Below are positions 18,642-28,204 of a stretch of DNA of 64,000 nucleotides, in pieces. The stretch is from Inediibacterium massiliense (lineage in GTDB: Bacteria > Bacillota > Clostridia > Peptostreptococcales > Thermotaleaceae). A program made the position numbers and the translations under genes. Location of the stretch: the NCBI RefSeq assembly GCF_001282725.1, contig NZ_LN876587.1, positions 346,074 through 410,073 on the forward strand, given 5' to 3'. Under the pieces are notes generated by a model that was given only the letters and a program-made list of their open reading frames with translations, had not been told where the DNA came from and searched no databases. Numbering within the stretch: the stretch's first letter is position 1; the number at the start of each line of letters is the position of its first letter.

Positions 18642-19311
18642 TATTTAACATCCTATATCCAAATCCGTAAATGGTTTCAATAGATAGGTGAGGTAATTTT
18701 TTTCGTAATCTTCGAATGGTATCATCTACCACTCTATCAGATCCATAATAGTTGTCATCCCATACTTTTTCTAGAATTTGTTCTCTTGAAAAGGCATGAT
18801 TTAAATTCTTAGCCATAAGTATTAAAAGGTCAAATTCCTTGCTTGAAAGGTCAATAGGTTGATTATTGTATGTGACCATATGTTTTTCATAATTGATAGA
18901 GTAATTGTTAAGTTGAATGAAAGGTTTATAAGATAGACAATTAGGTTCATAAGTAAGTTTTAAAAGATTTTGAGTTTTGATGACTAATTCTCTTGGTAAA
19001 AAAGGCTTTGAGATATAATCATCACTACCAAGTTCCAATCCAATTACTCGATCCAAATCTTGATTTCTGGCAGAAATAAATATAGTAGGAGTAGAAGAAT
19101 CGAATTCTTTTATTTTTTTTAATAGAGTATAGCCATTAATATCAGGAAGCATAATATCTAGAATCCATAAATGAGGAGGATTACATACTTTTTCTAGAGC
19201 AGTTTTGCCATCTAAAAAACTTTTTACTTCATATCCTTCTTTTTCAAGATACATTTTTAAAATAGAATTTAAGTTTTCTTCATCTTCTACTAAATAAACT
19301 TGATAAGCCAT
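18631..19311 (-). CDS. OmpR/PhoB-family response regulator
   Basis: 227 residues. The receiver domain has acidic pocket VEDEEN, phospho-acceptor D52 (LDIMLPD), IFISAR and KPF (Lys switch). The C-terminal winged helix covers about 130-225 (SSKEFDLLILMAKN, and the DNA-recognition helix region RVVDDTIRRLRKKL). The start at 19311 follows AAGGAGATG; a longer in-frame start at 19371 lacks a site. It is the first gene of the two-gene operon with the kinase and probably regulates envelope genes. Confidence 0.93.
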   Translation of the reverse strand: MAYQVYLVEDEENLNSILKMYLEKEGYEVKSFLDGKTALEKVCNPPHLWILDIMLPDINGYTLLKKIKEFDSSTPTIFISARNQDLDRVIGLELGSDDYISKPFLPRELVIKTQNLLKLTYEPNCLSYKPFIQLNNYSINYEKHMVTYNNQPIDLSSKEFDLLILMAKNLNHAFSREQILEKVWDDNYYGSDRVVDDTIRRLRKKLPHLSIETIYGFGYRMLNNEG

Positions 19312-19468
19312 TTTTTCATCTCCTTTGTATTCTTTAGTAAATGATATCAAGGGATAAACTGTGGATATCATAGGAATATGACAATCTTCTTATAGATGAT
19401 GATTAAAATTTTATTTGTATTATAAAACTGTATTCATTATATTATATATGAGAATATAAATGAAGAAA

Positions 19469-19501
19469 AAAAGCCTCTTTTAAAGTATAAGAGGCTTTTG
19501 G
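19469..19501 (-). terminator. Terminator of the alanine symporter genes
   Basis: AAAAGCCTCTT (19469-19479) pairs with AAGAGGCTTTT (19489-19499). Read on the minus strand, it follows the symporter stop and ends in a T run. Confidence 0.85.
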
Positions 19502-19502
19502 T

Positions 19503-20969
19503 CTACATATGTGTAGATTTTGATTTTTGTAAGTCTTCGTAAAATAATCTGAAATTTGGATCTACTTTTCCAATTCCTAGGTATCTTGCTTTGTAATCTT
19601 TTAATAATTTAAAGAAGGTTCCTGACAGTAATAAAATGGCAAATACATTTGCAAAGGTTGGAATGGCAGAAGTGATGTCTGCAAAGTACCACACATATTT
19701 TCCAGGAAGACCATTTTTAACAGCATATAAAACCATAAATAATCCTGGGAATGGATAGATAGCTTTATAAAATTTTAATATATTATTTTTAAGCTGAACT
19801 TTTTCTTTAAGGGAATGTCTAAGAATAATTTCATAATAAGAATACCATCCACTTGAAGTAGTAATACCAAATAAAAATGTACCAATAGCAACAATTTGTC
19901 TACCAATTGTACCTACACCACTTTCAAAAGCAGTTAAGGTAAGAGTTGCACCACTAAGACCAGAAGACCACTCACCAGTAATAATAATGAGTAATGCTGT
20001 AACTGTACAGACAACCATAGTATCTATAAATACTTCAAAGCCACCCCAAAGTCCTTGCTTTATTGGATGATCGGTTTTTGCAGTAGAGTGAATCATAGGA
20101 GATGTACCCCAACCAGCTTCGTTGCTAAATACAGATCTAGAAATGCCTAGACGAATAACTTGTGCTGTAGTAACTCCAGCAAATCCACCAATAGCTGCTG
20201 TTCCTTTAAAAGCACTAGAAAAAATTAGTGCAAAGGTGGAAGGAATTAAGGATGCGTTTTTTAATATGATAAAAAGTGCAGATAGAATATAGAATAAACA
20301 CATGATTGGAACAATTTTACTTGCAATTTTTCCAAGATGTTTAATACCACCTAATATCATGAAATAATTAACAATTACATAAACAATAGCCACGCTGACC
20401 ATACTGATGTTAAAAGTAGAACTTACAGCTTCTGAAACAGTATAGTTTTGAAGCGTAATAGGAAAAGTAGAAAAAATACCCAAACCAAATATAATAGCAG
20501 GAATGATCCAAAATTTAAAATTTCTTTCTTCCCCCAGACCTTTTTCCATATAATAAGTAGGGCCACCATAAGGATTTCCCTCTTCATCTGTATTTCTATA
20601 ATAAACAGCCAAGGTAACTTCAGCAGTTTTAATAAGCATTCCAATTAGTGCCATAAGCCACATCCAAAATACAGCACCTGGACCTCCTACGGCAATGGCA
20701 GTAGCAACTCCTCCCATGTTTCCTACACCTACAGATCCTCCAATAGCTGTACTTACTGCTTCAAGAGGAGAAATGATCCCTTTCGAAACGTTTTCTTCTT
20801 CCTTAGATTTCTGAAATAATTTAAAAAAAGTTTGAGACATAATATGACCAAAGTAGCGAAATTGAAAAAACTTACTTCCAAAAGTAAAATAAAAACCAGT
20901 AAATAAGATTGTGATAATTAGAGGAAGTCCCCATAAGAAACCTACAATTGAATCTAGAATTTTTTCCAT
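19503..20969 (-). CDS. AGCS-family sodium:alanine (or glycine) symporter, copy 2
   Basis: 488 residues with about eleven hydrophobic segments. Family motifs are GSVGVGNMGGVATAIAVGGPGAVFWMW (the substrate and sodium-site region), YGGPTYYMEKGLG, and the FSNEAGWGTSPM motif. It imports small neutral amino acids with sodium. The start at 20969 (MEKILDS) follows AAGGAG at a good distance; an upstream in-frame start at 21122 would run through the linker from the neighbour. It lies 106 bases behind copy 1 and is clearly its duplicate. Confidence 0.9.
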   Translation of the reverse strand: MEKILDSIVGFLWGLPLIITILFTGFYFTFGSKFFQFRYFGHIMSQTFFKLFQKSKEEENVSKGIISPLEAVSTAIGGSVGVGNMGGVATAIAVGGPGAVFWMWLMALIGMLIKTAEVTLAVYYRNTDEEGNPYGGPTYYMEKGLGEERNFKFWIIPAIIFGLGIFSTFPITLQNYTVSEAVSSTFNISMVSVAIVYVIVNYFMILGGIKHLGKIASKIVPIMCLFYILSALFIILKNASLIPSTFALIFSSAFKGTAAIGGFAGVTTAQVIRLGISRSVFSNEAGWGTSPMIHSTAKTDHPIKQGLWGGFEVFIDTMVVCTVTALLIIITGEWSSGLSGATLTLTAFESGVGTIGRQIVAIGTFLFGITTSSGWYSYYEIILRHSLKEKVQLKNNILKFYKAIYPFPGLFMVLYAVKNGLPGKYVWYFADITSAIPTFANVFAILLLSGTFFKLLKDYKARYLGIGKVDPNFRLFYEDLQKSKSTHM

Positions 20970-21075
20970 AATAATCTCCTTTCTAAATATTTTTTCTTTT
21001 GACAATATTTTAAAAGAAGATTGTAGAATAAATATCAAATAAATATGTGAAATTATGTGAAAATGGTGTGGAAAT

Positions 21076-22521
21076 TCACAAAATTTCATCATCTTCATAA
21101 AAAATATGAAATTCAGAATCAATAGTTCCTTTGTGAAGATATCTAGCTTTATAGTCTTTTAAGAGCTCAAGGAATTTGTTGCTTAAAATAAGAATAGAAA
21201 AAATGTTAATGAAAGTAGGAATAGCAGTTGTAACATCTGCAAAATACCATATGTATTTTCCAGGAAGTCCATAGTTTACTACATATAAAACCATAAAAAG
21301 TCCAGGAAAAGGATAAAGAAATTTATAATATTTTAGGATGACATTTTTTTGATGGATTTGTCCATGAAAAAAATGTCTTAAAAGAATTTCATAATAAGAA
21401 TACCAAGCACTTGAAGTAGTAATGCCAAATAAAAATACACCTATGGCAACAATATTTCTTCCAAAGGAACCAATCCCTTTTTCAAAAGCATTTAAAGCAA
21501 GCACTGCTCCTGTTTGGCCCGAGGACCATTCGCCTGTAATAATAATTACTAAAGCAGTAGTAGTACAAATGATCATAGTATCTACAAAAACTTCAAATGC
21601 TCCCCATAGACCTTGCTTAACAGGATGTTCAGTCTTTGCAGTAGAATGAATCATAGGAGAAGTACCCCATCCAAATTCACTACTAAATACAGATCGAGCC
21701 ACTCCCATGCGAATTACTTGGGAAACAGCAGCACCACTAAAACCTCCTATGGGGGCAGTACCAGAAAACGCACTAGTAAAAATTAATTGAATAGAAGGAA
21801 TAATATTATAATAATGTTTTAAAATAATGATGATTCCTGAAAATATGTAAAATAAACACATACAAGGGACAACGATACTAGATACTTTCCCAAGATGGCG
21901 AATGCCTCCAAAGATCATAAGGTATGTAAATAGGACATAAGCCATGGACACACTAGTCATATCTAGATGAAAAGTAGAGCTTAAAGCTTCAGAAGCACTA
22001 TAATTTTGAAGAGTAATAAAAAAAGTAGAAAAAATACCTAATCCAAAGATGAAGGCTGGTAAAAACCAATGATGAAAGTTCATTTCTCTTCCAATACCTT
22101 TTTCAATATAATAAGTAGGTCCTCCATAAGTATTTCCTTCTTCATCTGTATTTCTATAATAAACAGATAAACTTACTTCTACTGTTTTAATAATCATTCC
22201 AATAAATGCTATAATCCACATCCAAAATACAGAGCCAGGACCTCCAACGGAAATTGCTGTGGCAACTCCTCCGATATTTCCCACACCAACAGAACTTCCA
22301 ATAGCTGTACTTACAGCTTCAAGAGGAGAGATCATTCCTTTGAAATGATGACTTCTTGATAGATTTAAATATTTTCCAAAGGTTTCTTTGATAATATGTG
22401 GAAAATATTGTAGTTGAAAAAAATTGCTACATATTGTAAAATAAAGTCCAGTAAATAAAATTGCAAAGATTAAAGGAACATCCCATAAATAACTTACCAA
22501 TGTGTCTAAGATTCTTTCCAT
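21076..22521 (-). CDS. AGCS-family sodium:alanine (or glycine) symporter, copy 1
   Basis: 481 residues aligned over the full length with the next gene, including the same pattern of membrane segments, YGGPTYYIEKGIG and FSSEFGWGTSPM. It differs at scattered positions (for example the FSNEAGWG of copy 2 reads FSSEFGWG), which could tune substrate preference. The start at 22521 (MERILDT) follows AAGGAG; the upstream start at 22569 has no site. The pair probably forms one operon ending at the shared terminator. Confidence 0.9.
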   Translation of the reverse strand: MERILDTLVSYLWDVPLIFAILFTGLYFTICSNFFQLQYFPHIIKETFGKYLNLSRSHHFKGMISPLEAVSTAIGSSVGVGNIGGVATAISVGGPGSVFWMWIIAFIGMIIKTVEVSLSVYYRNTDEEGNTYGGPTYYIEKGIGREMNFHHWFLPAFIFGLGIFSTFFITLQNYSASEALSSTFHLDMTSVSMAYVLFTYLMIFGGIRHLGKVSSIVVPCMCLFYIFSGIIIILKHYYNIIPSIQLIFTSAFSGTAPIGGFSGAAVSQVIRMGVARSVFSSEFGWGTSPMIHSTAKTEHPVKQGLWGAFEVFVDTMIICTTTALVIIITGEWSSGQTGAVLALNAFEKGIGSFGRNIVAIGVFLFGITTSSAWYSYYEILLRHFFHGQIHQKNVILKYYKFLYPFPGLFMVLYVVNYGLPGKYIWYFADVTTAIPTFINIFSILILSNKFLELLKDYKARYLHKGTIDSEFHIFYEDDEIL

Positions 22522-22765
22522 AGAACCTTCTCCTTTCAAAAAAGCGAGACTAATGATTGATTTATACATCTTTTGTTTATCAGAATATTCACTTAAAAGA
22601 ATAGAGATGTTTCAAGTATTTCAGTAGGATTTTCTGTTATGTAAAGCTTGATTCTATTGTAGTATTGTATGAAAAATATGTCAATATTTTCAGCTTTATA
22701 ATAAAAGGTGTATAAAAATAAAAACATTTAGCTTGCTTCAAAAATAATAGGGAGGAGTAAATGGT

Positions 22766-24367
22766 ATGGATTTAATTTTAAAAAATGGAAAAATTGCAAC
22801 ATTAGATTCAAAAAATTCAATTGTAGAAGCAATAGGTGTGAAAGATGGCAAAATTATAGTACTTGGAAAAAATCATGAAGTTTTAGAATATAAAGAGAAA
22901 GATACAAAAGTTATAGATGTAGATCAAAAATTAGTTTTACCAGGATTTCAAGATGGACATATGCATATGCTCAATTATGGATATACGAAACAAAAGCTTA
23001 TATTAAATGAATGTGCATCTATTCAAGATTTAATAGAAAAAGGGAAAAAATTCATATTATCAAAAAATATTCAAAAAGGAAAATGGCTTTTAGGAAGGGG
23101 CTGGAATCAAGATTATTTTATAGATCCAGTATTTCCTAATCAAGGGAATTTAGATGAAATTTCTAAGGAACATCCCATCTGTTATACAAGGGTTTGTGGT
23201 CATATAGCTGTTGCTAATACTTATGCAATAAATATGTTAAAAAATAGATATGGAAAAATAGATAATGAAAATATTGATTGGGAATTAGGAATTTTTAAAG
23301 AAAGTGCTTTAGAAATGCTTTATGGAATGATTGATATACCTAGTGTAGAAGACATTGAAAAAATGCTTATGGATGCATCACTAGATTTAATAAAGTGTGG
23401 GATTACTTCAGTTCAAACAGATGATTTTGATGCTATGCCAGATCGAGATTTTAAAAAAGTATTAAAGGCGTATGAAGGATTAATCCAAAAGGATAAACTT
23501 CCTATTAGGGTGTATGAACAATGCCTTTTGCCGAGAAAGGAACAATTAACAGAATTTTTGAATTTAGGGTATCATACAGGATATGGAAATGAAAAATTTA
23601 GGATAGGACCGTTAAAGCTTTTATTAGATGGATCATTAGGAGCAAGAACTGCTTTTATGAGAGATGGATATGCAGATGATCCTTCAACTAAGGGAATTTG
23701 TGTTTATACTCAAGATCAATTAAATAAAATTGTTTTTTATGCTCATGAAAATGGGATGCAGATTGCTATACATGCTATTGGAGATGAAGCTATGTATATG
23801 GCTTTAGATAGTTTTTTATATGCAAATCAAAGATTGAAAAGAGAAGATTCAAGACATGGAATTGTTCATTGTCAGATTACCAATAAAGAAATTATAAACC
23901 GATTGAGTAAGGAAAATATTCTTGCTTATATTCAGCCTATATTTTTAGATTATGATTTACATATCGTAGAAGATCGAGTAGGAGTACAAAAAGCAAAAGA
24001 AACATATAACTGGAAGTCTATGCTTGAAAAAGGAGTTAAAGTCATAGGAGGATCTGATGCGCCTGTAGTAGATTTTAATATTATGAAAAATATCTATTCT
24101 GCTGTAACGAGACAGGATTTAAAGGGTAATCCAGAAGGAGGATGGCTTCCTAATGAAAAATTATCAATAGAGGAAGGAATAAAATTATTTACAAAATATC
24201 CTCCATTTGCATCTTTTGAAGAAAGTCAAAAAGGAATTTTAGAAGTAGGTAAATTGGCAGATATGGTTATTCTATCAGAGGATTTGTATACAATAAAGGA
24301 AGAAGAGATTAAGAATGTAGATGTTTTAATGACTATTGTAGGGGGTAAAATAATATATGAAAGATAA
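22766..24367 (+). CDS. YtcJ-like amidohydrolase
   Basis: 533 residues of the metal-dependent amidohydrolase superfamily. GFQDGHMHML carries the two N-terminal metal His residues, with later IHAIGDEAM, HCQITNKEII and GSDAPVVDFN (Asp). N- and C-terminal beta-sandwich strands (LILKNGKIATLDSK; LADMVILSEDLY) frame the barrel. Members hydrolyse amides of varied substrates, so no specific substrate is assigned. AGGGAGGAG precedes the ATG; an out-of-frame ATG lies 5 bases upstream. Confidence 0.9.
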   Translation: MDLILKNGKIATLDSKNSIVEAIGVKDGKIIVLGKNHEVLEYKEKDTKVIDVDQKLVLPGFQDGHMHMLNYGYTKQKLILNECASIQDLIEKGKKFILSKNIQKGKWLLGRGWNQDYFIDPVFPNQGNLDEISKEHPICYTRVCGHIAVANTYAINMLKNRYGKIDNENIDWELGIFKESALEMLYGMIDIPSVEDIEKMLMDASLDLIKCGITSVQTDDFDAMPDRDFKKVLKAYEGLIQKDKLPIRVYEQCLLPRKEQLTEFLNLGYHTGYGNEKFRIGPLKLLLDGSLGARTAFMRDGYADDPSTKGICVYTQDQLNKIVFYAHENGMQIAIHAIGDEAMYMALDSFLYANQRLKREDSRHGIVHCQITNKEIINRLSKENILAYIQPIFLDYDLHIVEDRVGVQKAKETYNWKSMLEKGVKVIGGSDAPVVDFNIMKNIYSAVTRQDLKGNPEGGWLPNEKLSIEEGIKLFTKYPPFASFEESQKGILEVGKLADMVILSEDLYTIKEEEIKNVDVLMTIVGGKIIYER

Positions 24368-24398
24368 AAAAGAGATTCTTATGAATCTCTTTTTTATC
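24360..24398 (+). terminator. Terminator after amidohydrolase
   Basis: AAGATAAAAAAGAGATTC pairs with GAATCTCTTTTTTATCTT around TTAT. The stem is long and contains the stop codon. Confidence 0.88.
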
Positions 24399-24451
24399 TT
24401 TCATATATTATTGAAAATGTTTATAAATTTATTTGATCGATGGATGATCTA

Positions 24452-24715
24452 TTAGTCATGTCTTTTATTATTTTGAACAATTTCAATGGCTTCTACAATT
24501 TTTTGAGTAACATTAATTTGAAATTGTCTATCTAATTCATTAGATTTTGCATAAGAATAACCTTCAGAGCTAGATACATATAAAGGAGAAAGATGATTTA
24601 GGGCTAGTGCTTTAATATCTTCTACACATTGTTTGCATAAACATATATTTTCGAAATTTTCTAAAATAGAGGGTAAGAGATGATTTACTACATCTTCCAT
24701 ATAATTTTTAGGCAT
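24452..24715 (-). CDS. ComFB-family protein
   Basis: 87 residues matching the ComFB (late competence) domain: CKQCVEDIKALALNHLSPLYVSS is the signature segment, with an N-terminal helix MEDVVNHLLPSIL. Members are small, often Cys-containing proteins, some of which bind cyclic dinucleotides in cyanobacteria. Function here is unknown, and no competence genes are adjacent. A GGAAAGGGAC ribosome site precedes the ATG. Confidence 0.85.
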   Translation of the reverse strand: MPKNYMEDVVNHLLPSILENFENICLCKQCVEDIKALALNHLSPLYVSSSEGYSYAKSNELDRQFQINVTQKIVEAIEIVQNNKRHD

Positions 24716-25099
24716 ATTTAAGTCCCTTTCCTTATAAGTTAATGGCTAATTGTTCACTTTTAGTTTAATACATTTTATAAAATAAATCTTAAAAAAGATA
24801 TAGGAAAAAGGTAATAATTTTGTGAAAATAAAGGTAAATTACCTTGAAAATGTAATACAATAAGAAAAAAATTTATAAATAAGAGATCAATCGTATAAAT
24901 ATAAAATGATATTTAGAAGAATGTACGCATATGCAATGTTATAAAATAATTACAAAAAATGAATATATTTCCATAATTATATCGTTGATACTATTGTAAT
25001 ACAAGAATATCCAAATAATGATAAAATAAAAAAAATTGATATTATGATAAAATAAATAGGGTATCATTATAAAGATCACACAGGAATAGGAGAATAGAT
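24716..25099 (+). promoter_or_regulatory. Upstream region of the nirJ-ahb operon
   Basis: A 384-base gap, very AT-rich. It contains a perfect 15-base palindrome AAGGTAA-A-TTACCTT (24831-24845) and two copies of ATGATAAAATAAA (about 25018-25030 and 25044-25056). No convincing -35/-10 pair was found, so the promoter is not placed. Confidence 0.45.
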
Positions 25100-26248
25100 A
25101 TGATTGACATCACCAAATTATTATCTACACATATTGAGAAAGAGTCTATAAGATATGCAGATACTTGTTCAAATATGCATACAGGAACAAATAAAGGATT
25201 TGGGCCTGTAGTGGCTTGGAATATTACTAAGAGATGTAATTATTCATGTAAACATTGTTATTCTGCCTCCAATAATCAAAGGGGAGACAATGAATTAAGT
25301 TTATATGAAATAAAGAATATCATAGATCAATTTAAAAAAGCCAATACCCCTGTAATTTTACTATCAGGAGGAGAGCCCTTAATTCGTGATGATATATTTT
25401 CTATTATAGAGTATATAAGAAATAAAAAAATTCATGTAAGTTTATCTACAAATGGAAGTTTAATTGACAAAGAAACTGCCTTTTCTTTAAAAAAATTAGG
25501 AATTGGCTATGTAGGCATTAGTATGGATGGAACAAAGGATACAAATGATTTTTTTAGAGGAACAAAAGGAGCTTTTGAAAATTCTATAAAAGCCATTGAA
25601 AACTGTAAAAGAGCAGGACAAAAGGTAGGTCTTAGATTTACCCTTCAAAAGTCTAATTATAAAGAAGTAAAGGATATACTAAGAGTTATGGAAGATATGG
25701 ATATACAAAGAATTTGTTTTTATCACTTAGTTCCATCTGGAAGAGGAAAAGAAATAAAAGATCAAATGTTATCTCATGAACAGACGAAGGAAGTAGTAGA
25801 TACGATCTATGAATATGCAAAGAAGGTAAAGGGTAAAAGAGAAGTATTAACAGTTGCCAATCATACAGATGGCCCTTATATTTATTTAAAGACGAAGAAA
25901 GAAGATCCTTCTAAAGCTCAAAATATATATGATCATCTACTAAAAAATGGAGGTAATCGCTCAGGAATGGCTATTTGCAACATAGATTGGCAAGGAAATG
26001 TTTATCCAGATCAATTTAGTAAATTTTTATTATTAGGAAATATAAGACAACATAGTTTTGAAGAAATATGGATCAAAAATCCAGTATTATATGAGTTAAG
26101 AAACCGGAAAGAAAAATTAAAAGGAAGATGTAGAAACTGTAAATGGCTAAGTATTTGTAATGGAAATTTAAGAGCAAGGGCATATGCCATTTATGAAAAC
26201 TTGTGGGCAGAAGATCCAGCCTGTTATTTGGAGGATAAAGAAATATGA
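25100..26248 (+). CDS. nirJ1: NirJ1-like radical SAM/SPASM protein
   Basis: 382 residues. The radical SAM cluster motif CNYSCKHC is at about residue 48. SGGEPLIRDD and STNGSLIDKE are the usual SAM-binding strands, and GISMDG marks the next strand. A C-terminal SPASM-like region has CRNCKWLSIC. The protein precedes a second NirJ, then AhbA and AhbB. In heme d1 and alternative-heme pathways such radical SAM enzymes remove or alter tetrapyrrole side chains, so it likely works on siroheme derivatives. Its exact reaction is not established. The stop overlaps the next start by 4 bases, indicating translational coupling. Confidence 0.85.
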   Translation: MIDITKLLSTHIEKESIRYADTCSNMHTGTNKGFGPVVAWNITKRCNYSCKHCYSASNNQRGDNELSLYEIKNIIDQFKKANTPVILLSGGEPLIRDDIFSIIEYIRNKKIHVSLSTNGSLIDKETAFSLKKLGIGYVGISMDGTKDTNDFFRGTKGAFENSIKAIENCKRAGQKVGLRFTLQKSNYKEVKDILRVMEDMDIQRICFYHLVPSGRGKEIKDQMLSHEQTKEVVDTIYEYAKKVKGKREVLTVANHTDGPYIYLKTKKEDPSKAQNIYDHLLKNGGNRSGMAICNIDWQGNVYPDQFSKFLLLGNIRQHSFEEIWIKNPVLYELRNRKEKLKGRCRNCKWLSICNGNLRARAYAIYENLWAEDPACYLEDKEI

Positions 26249-27249
26249 TTATTTCATGGAATACTACAAAGAGATGTAATCTTTATTGTGATCATTGTTA
26301 TAGAGATGCATCAAATGAATATTTTTCTGATGAACTTAGTACGCAAGAAGGAAAAAAATTGATTGAAGAAATATCAAAAGCAGGTTTTAAAATCTTGATT
26401 TTAAGTGGAGGAGAACCTTTGATGAGAAAAGATTTATGTGAGCTTTCTCATCATGCAGTAAAGTGTGGACTGATTCCTGTACTTGGAACAAATGGAACAC
26501 TCATTAGCAAAGACAAGGCTTATGAATTAAAAAAATCAGGAATACAAGCAGCAGCTATTAGCATAGATAGTATAGACGAAAAAAAACATGATGATTTTAG
26601 AAAAGTAACGGGAAGTTTTCAAAAGGCAATAGAAGGAATTAAAAATTGTATAGAAGCAGGAATTCGCGTACAAATCAATACAACCGTTACAAAAAATAAT
26701 CAAAATGAAATTATAAAAATAATAAATTGGGCACAAGAGATGAAAGCTTCTTCTTGTCATCCATTTTTTTTAGTAAAAGTAGGAAGAGGGAAAAATATAG
26801 AAAGTCAAGCTTTGGATGAGAAAGAATATATAAAACTTGTTCATAAAATTATAGACCAACAATTAAATGTCGATATAGAACTAAAGCCAACCTGTGCACC
26901 TCAATTTATGTCCTTTGCAAAAAGAAAAAATATAAGTATGAGATTTAGTAGAGGTTGTATTGCAGGAATTGGATATTGTTGTATATTACCAAATGGACAA
27001 GTTCATGTATGTCCCTATTTGCCTATTGTAGCAGGAGATGTAAAAAAATCACCTTTTCATGTGATATGGAAAGAAAGTACGATATTCCAAAAGTTAAGAG
27101 AAAAAGAAAATTATAAAGGTTCATGTAGAAGTTGTGATCATTTTTCCATCTGTGGAGGATGTAGAGCAAGAGCTTATGAGGAGACAGGAGATTATATGAT
27201 GGGAGATCCTTTAGGGAAATATTGTTTTGTAAAAGAGGAAATGAAATGA
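26245..27249 (+). CDS. nirJ2: NirJ2-like radical SAM/SPASM protein (AhbC/NirJ family)
   Basis: 334 residues with cluster motif CNLYCDHC at about residue 11, then SGGEPLMRKD, GTNGTLISKD and AAISIDS. SPASM-like cysteines at the end are CRSCDHFSICGGCRARAY. It differs from NirJ1 by having a fuller CxxCxxxxxC arrangement. Typical role: oxidative removal of propionate or acetate groups from a decarboxysiroheme. It is coupled to both neighbours (ATGA-type overlaps at each end), so the four genes are one operon. Confidence 0.85.
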   Translation: MIISWNTTKRCNLYCDHCYRDASNEYFSDELSTQEGKKLIEEISKAGFKILILSGGEPLMRKDLCELSHHAVKCGLIPVLGTNGTLISKDKAYELKKSGIQAAAISIDSIDEKKHDDFRKVTGSFQKAIEGIKNCIEAGIRVQINTTVTKNNQNEIIKIINWAQEMKASSCHPFFLVKVGRGKNIESQALDEKEYIKLVHKIIDQQLNVDIELKPTCAPQFMSFAKRKNISMRFSRGCIAGIGYCCILPNGQVHVCPYLPIVAGDVKKSPFHVIWKESTIFQKLREKENYKGSCRSCDHFSICGGCRARAYEETGDYMMGDPLGKYCFVKEEMK

Positions 27250-27692
27250 CAAAAGAAGAAAAAATGATTTTAAATGAATTGCAAAAGGGCATTCCCTTAG
27301 AAAAAAGACCTTTTTTAAAAATAGCAAATAAACTTCAATTAAGTGAAGAAAAGATTATCCAAGGGATTTATTCTTTACAGGAAAAAGGATATATAAGAAG
27401 GTTTGGAGCCATTGTAGATGTCAATCAATTAGGTGTTAAAAGTACCCTTGTGGGAATGAAGGTAAGAAAAGAAGATATGGAAAAAGTAGCAAATATAGTA
27501 AGTTCCTATGAAGGTGTTACCCATAATTATGAAAGAGATCACATTTATAATTTATGGTTTACATTGATGGAATCATCCCATGAAAAATTAGAAGAAACGT
27601 TAAAAGAAATAAAAGAAAGAACAAAGGTAGAAATGATTCATCTTCCTTCTGAAAAAAAACACAAAACCAATGTATTTTTTAAGTTTGAATAA
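27246..27692 (+). CDS. ahbA: Siroheme decarboxylase subunit AhbA (Lrp/AsnC fold)
   Basis: 148 residues. The N-terminal winged helix (about 10-60) and C-terminal ferredoxin-like domain (about 65-140) match the AhbA/NirD-L family, which converts siroheme to 12,18-didecarboxysiroheme together with AhbB. GYIRRFGAIVDVNQLG and VTHNYERDHIYNLWFTL are typical family segments. It overlaps the nirJ2 stop (ATGA at 27246) and has AAGAGGAA as ribosome site. A TTG start at 27222 would duplicate the end of nirJ2 and is rejected. Confidence 0.83.
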   Translation: MTKEEKMILNELQKGIPLEKRPFLKIANKLQLSEEKIIQGIYSLQEKGYIRRFGAIVDVNQLGVKSTLVGMKVRKEDMEKVANIVSSYEGVTHNYERDHIYNLWFTLMESSHEKLEETLKEIKERTKVEMIHLPSEKKHKTNVFFKFE

Positions 27693-27705
27693 AGGGGATC
27701 ATATC

Positions 27706-28179
27706 ATGGACAAAATAGATCAGAGAATACTCATAGAAATATCACAGGATATAGAAATTTGTATGGATTTTTATGGAGCATTGGCAAAAAAATTAAATTT
27801 ATCAGAAGAGGAACTCCTAAAAAGATTAAAAAATATGGAAAAGGAAGGATATATAAAAAGAATTGCTCCTGTCCTTTATCATCAGAATACAGAATATAAG
27901 CATCATGCTATGACTGCATGGAAAATATCTGAAAGCAAGATGGACAAAATCCTTTATGAAATGAAAAAAATACAAAATATTAGTCATATTTACGAAAGAA
28001 AAATAAATGAAGATTGGCCATACAATTTATTTGGAATGATTCATGGAAGAGAAAAAGAAGAGATAGAAAATATTATTGAGTTTTTATCAAAAAAAATGCA
28101 AGTTACTGAATATACTGTATTATATACAAAACAACAATGGAAAAAAACAAGTCCTAATATAGAATATTTTATTCGATGA
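27706..28179 (+). CDS. ahbB: Siroheme decarboxylase subunit AhbB (Lrp/AsnC fold)
   Basis: 157 residues, the partner of AhbA. The winged helix has DQRILIEISQDIEICMDF and GYIKRIAPVLYHQNTEY; the ferredoxin-like half has ISHIYERKINEDWPYNLFGM. Start at 27706 after AAAGGGGATC; a longer ATG at 27670 overlaps ahbA and lacks a site. AhbA/AhbB act as a heterodimer in the alternative heme and heme d1 routes. No hem genes or nitrite reductase genes lie nearby, so the end product here is uncertain. Confidence 0.83.
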   Translation: MDKIDQRILIEISQDIEICMDFYGALAKKLNLSEEELLKRLKNMEKEGYIKRIAPVLYHQNTEYKHHAMTAWKISESKMDKILYEMKKIQNISHIYERKINEDWPYNLFGMIHGREKEEIENIIEFLSKKMQVTEYTVLYTKQQWKKTSPNIEYFIR

Positions 28180-28204
28180 ATTCATATGAAATGGAGAGTA
28201 AAAT

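Noticed and set aside
25017..25056. Paired ATGATAAAATAAA repeats as a regulator site
   Set aside because: Very low sequence complexity in DNA that is nearly all A and T; chance is likely.
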